A DNA stretch of 17,296 bases from CAYPZL01 sp964415045 (GTDB lineage Bacteria > Planctomycetota > Phycisphaerae > Sedimentisphaerales > Anaerobacaceae): positions 1 through 17,296 of the forward strand of contig CAYPZL010000123.1 in the NCBI GenBank assembly GCA_964415045.1, given 5' to 3'. Made by a program: the position numbers and the translations under genes. Shown here piece after piece: positions 12,596 through 17,296 of this stretch. The first letter of the stretch is position 1. Each line of letters opens with the position of its first letter. The notes below the pieces were generated by a model, which was not told the DNA's origin, did no database searches, and was given only the letters and a program-made list of their open reading frames with translations.

Positions 12596-13831
12596 TTACC
12601 GGTCGGCGCCGCCGACGTCTACACAGACAAAGTCACCTTTGACGTTGCGGGCATAGATTCGGCCGTCGACCAGGACCGGCGCGGTCCAGCACCGTTCCTT
12701 GGGCAGGATCTGGGCCCGGGCCATCGCCTTGAACCGTTGCGGATCGGCCTTGGCGACCACGAGCTCGCCTTTGTCGCTCATAAGGATCATCCGGCCGTCG
12801 GTACTCATGATGAGTGAGCCCTTGCCGATGCTCTTGTCCTGCCATTGCTCGCTGCCGTCGTCGAGCTTGATGCACTTGAAGGTCTTCTCATCGAAGCCGT
12901 AGAGGTAGCCGTCGCGCAGGATGGGGCAGTTGAGCTGCATGGCCATGGCCTTGTTTTCCCAGACCTTTTTGACGCTGCCGGCGTTGACTTCGAGCAGCGC
13001 GCAACCCCGGCCGTAGCCCGAACAGATGAAAACGCGATTGCCGGTGACGACCGGATCGGGGGCGTTCACCTCATACTTGGTCTTCCAGGGGAACTCCCAC
13101 AGCTTCTTGCCGTCGGCCGGGTCGACCGCAAAGAGCGTGACTTCGCCGAAGATGGCCAGGCCGTCCTGTCCGTCCATCGTGAAATGGACGGGAGTGGCGT
13201 ACCCGCACTTGCCCTTGCCGTGGTCCCAGACGAGATCTCCGGTCTTCTTCTTCAGGGCCAGACCGGCCGAGCCGACGTTGAGGTACAGCATGTCGCCGAC
13301 GATCAACGGCGAGCTGGAAAGATGCCACGTCGGCAGCGCAAAGCCCATCTCCTTGTTGAGCTGCTTGTGCCAGACGACGTTGCCCGTAGCCGCATCCAGG
13401 CAGAACAGATCGCCCATCTTGCTGAGGGTATAGACCTTGCCGGCGTCCACGGTGGGCGAGGAGAGGGTGCCGCCTTCGTAATACTTCGGCTCGAGCGGAC
13501 AAGGATAGGAATGCTTCCAGAGCTCGGCGCCGGTTTTGGCGTCGAAGCAGTAGACGACGTCGGTATTGCTCTTCTTGCCCGTGTTGCCCATGGTGTAGAC
13601 GCGGCCATCGACGACGGCGGTGCAAGAAAAGCCGATGCCCACGGATTTCTTCCAGAGGACTTTCGGCCCGGCGCCGGGCCAGTTGCAGCTCCAGTCGGTC
13701 TCGGTCGTGATGCCGTTGTAGTTGGGCCCCCGGTAGTTGGGCCAATCGGCGCCGGCCGCCGGCCCGATCATCAAGGCAACCACAAAAACGGAAACCATGG
13801 CGGCTAACAAGGTTCGTTGCATCGTCGTCAT
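12596..13831 (-). CDS. Secreted PQQ-like beta-propeller repeat protein
   Basis: A 411-residue exported protein with a signal peptide (LLAAMVSVFVVALMIGPAAGA) followed at once by DWPNYRGPNYNGIT, the WPxYRG-x-NxxG opening typical of planctomycete PQQ-like proteins. The rest is an eight-bladed-type propeller: repeated V-DGRVY/AG-VYTLS strands and tryptophan docking motifs such as AELWKHS, GNVVWHKQ, GDLVWDHG, GKKLWEF and GSEQWQDK. It lacks the extra domains of a quinoprotein dehydrogenase, so a binding or scaffold role (BamB-like fold) is more likely than catalysis; true PQQ binding cannot be claimed. The frame is open to 13879, but GGAGGA at 13843-13838 places the start at 13831. Confidence 0.88.
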   Translation of the reverse strand: MTTMQRTLLAAMVSVFVVALMIGPAAGADWPNYRGPNYNGITTETDWSCNWPGAGPKVLWKKSVGIGFSCTAVVDGRVYTMGNTGKKSNTDVVYCFDAKTGAELWKHSYPCPLEPKYYEGGTLSSPTVDAGKVYTLSKMGDLFCLDAATGNVVWHKQLNKEMGFALPTWHLSSSPLIVGDMLYLNVGSAGLALKKKTGDLVWDHGKGKCGYATPVHFTMDGQDGLAIFGEVTLFAVDPADGKKLWEFPWKTKYEVNAPDPVVTGNRVFICSGYGRGCALLEVNAGSVKKVWENKAMAMQLNCPILRDGYLYGFDEKTFKCIKLDDGSEQWQDKSIGKGSLIMSTDGRMILMSDKGELVVAKADPQRFKAMARAQILPKERCWTAPVLVDGRIYARNVKGDFVCVDVGGADR

Positions 13832-13891
13832 TGTGAATCCTCCCGACATACCTACCCCATTTGTTTTTCGTGTGGCCACGTTGGCCGGACC

Positions 13892-13919
13892 ATTATAGCC
13901 GCCCCGGTCGCGGTCTCAA
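13892..13919 (-). promoter_or_regulatory. Sigma70-type promoter for the PQQ-like gene
   Basis: On the minus strand TTGAGA (13919-13914) and a consensus TATAAT (13897-13892) are 16 bp apart, giving a 5' untranslated leader of roughly 55 nt before the start at 13831. Confidence 0.55.
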
Positions 13920-14240
13920 CACTTCTCCGAGACAATTTGCGAGAACAAGAACGGTCTTCTTGACGCGCGCAGAGAATCTACCCATCCTCGACAGGGCTTT
14001 ATTCTCCGCACCCCCAAAGGGACAGAGAGGCCGCTTGCCTCGATCCCAGGAATCTTCAGGAATTGCCCAATCCCTAATTCCCTATACTCGTAGGGCCTGG
14101 TCGACTTCCAAATGAAAACAGAGGAACCATCGCAACCCTCCGCGATGCTTCCATTTGCGCCATCAACGAACAGACCGCGCGACAAGCAAGAGACAAACAA
14201 GCGACAACTAATGAGAATGAAAAGAAGAAAAAGAAGTATC

Positions 14241-14264
14241 GCGTGAACTCGGTCGAGTTCACGC
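14241..14264 (-). terminator. Intrinsic terminator-like hairpin after the SGNH hydrolase gene
   Basis: GCGTGAACTC (14241-14250) and GAGTTCACGC (14255-14264) form a perfect 10 bp stem with a 4 nt loop, 55 bp beyond the stop of the minus-strand SGNH gene. On that strand it is followed by a T-rich but interrupted tract (ACTTCTTTTTCTTC). The rest of 13920-14319 shows no gene. Confidence 0.5.
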
Positions 14265-14319
14265 CTTCCTCGTTTCTTCTGAAGCTCATTACAGCAAGGC
14301 GGAGCGACGTCGATCGCGT

Positions 14320-15111
14320 TTATGCCTCGCTGACGGTAGCCAGCCAGGTTTTGGCCATCAGGCTGGCGCCGGCCATGGTCGGGTGGACGCCGTCGCCGGC
14401 CCAGTAATTCGGCGGCGCCTTCTTGACGGCCTCGTCGAACATGGACTGGAACGGAACGAATACGGCATCAAACTTGGCGGCCACTCTTCCGGCCGCGGCC
14501 CGGTATGCGTCGAACTCGGGAAACCATTTGTCGTTGACGGCGCCGCAGCGCAGCACGAACGGCTCGCACACCACCAGCGCCGCCTGCGGCAGCTCCCGCC
14601 GCGTGCGCTCCATGAGAGCCAGATAGTCCCGCTCGTACACTTCCACGGTGCCGTCGTACTTGCCGTTGAGTCCGTGCCAGATATCGTTGACGCCGATGAG
14701 AATGCTCACGAGGTCGGGCTTTAGCGCGATGCAGTCCTTGTCCCAGCGGTCGGCGAGCTGGAAGACCTTGTGTCCGCTGATGCCGCGATTGTAGATCTTC
14801 AGGCCCGCCTCCGGATGCTCGGCCAGCAGCCGGGCGGCCGCCAGGAACGCATACCCCCGGCCCAAAGCCCGGGAATCGTTGGCATTGTTCTCGCGTCCCC
14901 GGTCGCGACCGGCGTCGGTGATCGAGTCGCCCTGGAACAAAATGGTGCCCCCGGCCTTGATGAGGCCGCCGGCCGCGCCGCGCGACGAACGCATCACGCC
15001 GTTGGCGCAACCCAGCGTCGGCAGAATGGAAGCGGCCGCAACCGCCGACGCCGTGCCCCTGAGAAAGTTGCGTCGTGTACTGCGATTGTCCGATGAGCGA
15101 GACTCTATCAT
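14320..15111 (-). CDS. Tat-exported SGNH/GDSL hydrolase
   Basis: A 263-residue secreted esterase/acetylesterase-like enzyme. It begins with a twin-arginine signal (STRRNFLRGTASAVAAA) and a possible lipobox-like LGC just after it. The SGNH blocks are all present: FQGDSITD with the catalytic Ser63, ISGHK with the oxyanion glycine, ILIGVNDIWH with the block III Asn, and AGDGVHPTMAG with Asp240 and His243. Such enzymes often remove acetyl groups from polysaccharides or glycans; the substrate here cannot be told. The frame opens at 15132, but CTCCTT at 15119-15124 (AAGGAG on the coding strand) lies 7 nt from ATG 15111 and only 1 nt from ATG 15117, so 15111 is chosen. It is divergent from the Gfo/Idh/MocA gene. 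Confidence 0.9.
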   Translation of the reverse strand: MIESRSSDNRSTRRNFLRGTASAVAAASILPTLGCANGVMRSSRGAAGGLIKAGGTILFQGDSITDAGRDRGRENNANDSRALGRGYAFLAAARLLAEHPEAGLKIYNRGISGHKVFQLADRWDKDCIALKPDLVSILIGVNDIWHGLNGKYDGTVEVYERDYLALMERTRRELPQAALVVCEPFVLRCGAVNDKWFPEFDAYRAAAGRVAAKFDAVFVPFQSMFDEAVKKAPPNYWAGDGVHPTMAGASLMAKTWLATVSEA

Positions 15112-15388
15112 GATCATTCTCCTTGTATACACAGCCCGTTCTACTGCCTGGTCGCGGCTTCAATCACCACGTCCGTCGTGGCACGCCGCAGCCGGAGAGG
15201 TCAGCGTACAACGATCCGTGCCGGTTGTAAACGCTCAATCCCCTCAAGTCTGTCTGTTGGATGGACCTCATGACACCAATGCAGCCTGCTCGCGGGCAAA
15301 GGGTACCTGATCCACGACCGAAATCCGGGCTCGCTTTCTCCTTGTGTAGCGGGTGACCCCGCGCGCCACCCCCAGCCGGAATTTTCAT

Positions 15389-15417
15389 TTGGCTGTCGAA
15401 AAGAAGCAGGCTATATT
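15389..15417 (+). promoter_or_regulatory. Sigma70-type promoter for the Gfo/Idh/MocA gene
   Basis: TTGGCT (15389-15394) and TATATT (15412-15417) are exactly 17 bp apart in the divergent spacer, about 70 bp before the oxidoreductase start. The rest of the spacer (15112-15388) shows no gene and no other clear signal. Confidence 0.55.
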
Positions 15418-15491
15418 GGTGTCGCAAAAGCTCGGCACTGTTACCGGGTGAAGGTCAAATGGACAATCTCTGTGCAGGCAAGGACAACACC

Positions 15492-16877
15492 ATGATTCGA
15501 TCATCGCAGCGCGACTCGTCATCTTCCCGTCCGATCAATCGACGCCGGTTTCTCGCCGGAGCCGCGGCGACGGCCGCGTTTACCATTGTCCCCCGTCATG
15601 TGCTCGGCGGAGCCGGGTACGTCGCGCCCAGCGAGAAGATTCGCCTGGCCATCATCGGCTGTGGCAACCAGGGCGGCGGAATCGGACGGCATATGGGCAG
15701 CAACAAGATGTCACGCGTCGTGGCGCTGTGTGATGTGGCCATGGAGGACGGGCGAACGAAGAAGACCCGCGAAGTGTTTCCCGATGCGCCCACGTTCCGT
15801 GACTTCCGAAAGATGTTCGACAAGCTCGGCGATGACATCGACGCGTGTAGTATCGGTGTGCCAGATCACGCGCACTTTCCCATCGCGATGCTCGCCATGT
15901 CGCAGGGCAAGCACATTTACGTCGAGAAGCCTCTGGCCAATACGTTTGAAGAATGCGAACTGATGATCGCTGCGGAGAAGAAGTACGGCGTGGCCTGCCA
16001 GATGGGCAACCAGGGGCACTCCGGCAACAATCCCATGCAGTTCAAGACCTGGGTCGAAGCCGGGATCATCAAGAACGTCAAACGAATCGACGCCTTCATG
16101 AACAGCGCTCGCCGCTGGCACGGCTGGAAGATCGACGGCTACCCCGAAGGCGAATCCTGCCCGCCCGGCATGGACTGGGACACGTGGACCGGCACCGCCG
16201 AGATGCATCCCTACAGCCGCCGCTACGATCCGGGCAACTGGCGAAGCTGGTACATCTACGGCAACGGCGCGTTCGGTGACTGGGGGCCGCACATCCTCGA
16301 CACCGCCCACCGCTTCCTCAAGCTCGGTTTGCCCACGGAGATCGAGGCGGTCAAGCGCGAGGGGCCCAACGACTACATCTTCCCGCAGGCCTCCACGGTC
16401 GCGTTTCGCTTCCCGGCCCGCAAGAACATGCCGGCCTGCGAAGTGACCTGGTATGACGGCAGGGGAAACCTGCCGCCCCGGCCGGATTGTCTCGAACCCG
16501 AACGCAAGCTCAACCGGCCGGGCAAAGTCATTTACGGCCAGGACCTCACGTTCCTCGGCGGGTCGCACGGCTCGGTGTTGCGCGTCATCCCCGAAAGCAA
16601 AATGAAGGAACTCTCTTCCTCGCTGCCGAAGTGGCCCGGGCAATCCGACCATCATCAAAACTTCCTGCTCGCCTGTCGCGGCGAAGAGAAAACTCACTCG
16701 CCGTTTCATGTGTCCGGCGAATTGACGCAGGTCTTCATGCTCGGTGTGCTCGCCCAGCGGCTCGGCGGAACGCTCAAGTTCGATCCCAAGACCCGTCGCA
16801 TCACCAACAACGATGTGGCCGACCGGATGCTCCGCACCGCCCCGCGCAAAGGCTGGGAGTCCTATTACAAACTCTGA
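15492..16877 (+). CDS. Tat-exported Gfo/Idh/MocA-family oxidoreductase
   Basis: A 461-residue NAD(P)-type sugar oxidoreductase exported by the Tat system. The signal is NRRRFLAGAAATAAF (17-30). The Rossmann domain has IIGCGNQGGGIG (55-65), and the catalytic EKP motif falls at 145-147 (HIYVEKPLANTFEEC). The C-terminal domain carries WRSWYIYGNGAFGDWGPHILDTAHR, typical of the large secreted planctomycete and Bacteroidetes branch of the family. Known relatives act on glycosides or sugar derivatives, sometimes with tightly bound NAD; the substrate here is unknown. The frame opens at 15459, with an AAGGT only 3-4 nt before it, while AAGGA (15480-15484) is 7 nt before ATG 15492, so the latter start is preferred. 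Confidence 0.92.
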   Translation: MIRSSQRDSSSSRPINRRRFLAGAAATAAFTIVPRHVLGGAGYVAPSEKIRLAIIGCGNQGGGIGRHMGSNKMSRVVALCDVAMEDGRTKKTREVFPDAPTFRDFRKMFDKLGDDIDACSIGVPDHAHFPIAMLAMSQGKHIYVEKPLANTFEECELMIAAEKKYGVACQMGNQGHSGNNPMQFKTWVEAGIIKNVKRIDAFMNSARRWHGWKIDGYPEGESCPPGMDWDTWTGTAEMHPYSRRYDPGNWRSWYIYGNGAFGDWGPHILDTAHRFLKLGLPTEIEAVKREGPNDYIFPQASTVAFRFPARKNMPACEVTWYDGRGNLPPRPDCLEPERKLNRPGKVIYGQDLTFLGGSHGSVLRVIPESKMKELSSSLPKWPGQSDHHQNFLLACRGEEKTHSPFHVSGELTQVFMLGVLAQRLGGTLKFDPKTRRITNNDVADRMLRTAPRKGWESYYKL

Positions 16878-16966
16878 CCGCGTGCCCAACGCCGGCGGTG
16901 ACGACAAGATAGCAGGAATTGCGACTCATCCGGTTTGCGGATGCTTTTGAATCGACAACAGGCCAA

Positions 16967-16989
16967 GGCCGGGGACACTGTCCCCGGCC
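16967..16989. terminator. Strong GC palindrome, possible terminator of the Gfo/Idh/MocA gene
   Basis: GGCCGGGGACA (16967-16977) and TGTCCCCGGCC (16979-16989) are a perfect 11 bp inverted repeat around one base, 90 bp after the stop. A short T-run (CATTTTCCCC) follows. It may terminate the transcript or be a member of a dispersed spacer repeat. Confidence 0.4.
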
Positions 16990-17024
16990 CCCTGGCATTT
17001 TCCCCTTCGCGCCGGCAAAGGTAG

Positions 17025-17041
17025 GGTGTGCCATGCACACC
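17025..17041. repeat. Short spacer hairpin
   Basis: GGTGTGC (17025-17031) and GCACACC (17035-17041) flank a CAT loop, a perfect 7 bp stem in the gene-free end of the window. No link to a gene is visible. Confidence 0.4.
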
Positions 17042-17250
17042 GCTCCCTTCCCCGCCACGCTCGGAACCGCATCGTCTCACACAAACCCACCAAGCCACGA
17101 ACCCTTCAAAACACCGCGAGCCACGCGGAGCCAGTGATTAACTGCAAAGAGTCGACAATCAATCCCAAGGCCTTGGCAATCCGCCGGCAGCCGGGATCGC
17201 AGGTATAGCTCACCCCGCCCCAGTCGCCCAAACCCTAACTGTGAATCAAG

Positions 17251-17296
17251 ACCACCGGCATAGCCGGTGGTATGAGGAAGGCCCCTAAAAGGGGCC
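17251..17296. repeat. Tandem REP/RAYT-like hairpins at the window edge
   Basis: ACCACCGGC (17251-17259) pairs with GCCGGTGGT (17263-17271) around ATA, and 8 bp later GGCCCCT (17280-17286) pairs with AGGGGCC (17290-17296) around AAA. Two different strong hairpins in close succession resemble REP pairs or the subterminal hairpins of IS200/IS605-type elements. The window ends on the second arm, so an adjoining REP-associated tyrosine transposase (RAYT) cannot be seen or excluded. The preceding 16990-17250 holds no gene I can support. Confidence 0.5.

Noticed and set aside
17100..17230. Minus-strand frame reading GDWGGVSYTCDPGCRRIAKAL
   Set aside because: It looks mildly protein-like but is short, has no start or family I recognise, and is preceded by a stop; not enough to call a gene fragment.

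Overview
The window looks like a chromosomal segment of a GC-rich, Gram-negative, probably anaerobic planctomycete-type bacterium (Phycisphaerae or Sedimentisphaerales-like). This is inferred from the mix of twin-arginine Gfo/Idh/MocA and SGNH enzymes, a secreted PQQ-like propeller protein, outer-membrane export genes, and the anaerobe-type homocysteine gene set. No rRNA or tRNA gene is present to confirm it.

Region by region: (1) 1-946 holds accD (acetyl-CoA carboxylase beta subunit) behind a short leader with competing hairpins. (2) 947-1531 is a gene-free spacer with one long inverted repeat, ending in an AT-rich dyad that is a likely operator. (3) 1532-8827 is one compact plus-strand operon of eight genes: ArsR-type regulator, membrane-anchored DUF302 protein, NapH-like 4Fe-4S membrane protein, 1-Cys-type peroxiredoxin, MMPL/RND transporter, DUF2892 protein, LolA-like periplasmic protein and an outer-membrane beta-barrel. 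Four of the junctions are ATGA overlaps. Read together it is a predicted thiol/redox-controlled system with parts for moving a hydrophobic cargo from inner to outer membrane; the cargo is unknown.

(4) 8828-10886 is a mobile-element-scarred region. Two copies of a ~178 bp palindromic element that can fold into a three-armed clover-leaf lie in opposite orientation at 8990-9167 and 10702-10878. Between them are a 5' remnant of an IS1634-like transposase fused head-on to an N-terminal fragment of an MGH1-like glycoside hydrolase, and an intact UPF0280/COG2122 gene. (5) 10887-12493, minus strand, holds a NIL-domain ferredoxin and a DUF39/COG1900 protein. With UPF0280 these form the set linked to homocysteine/cysteine sulfur assimilation in methanogens and other anaerobes; the second clover-leaf element splits this gene group.

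(6) 12596-16877 holds secreted planctomycete-style enzymes: a PQQ-like beta-propeller (minus), a Tat-exported SGNH hydrolase (minus) and, divergent from it, a Tat-exported Gfo/Idh/MocA oxidoreductase (plus) with a good promoter. (7) 16878-17296 has no gene but carries several strong short hairpins, two of them at the window edge with REP/RAYT-like character.
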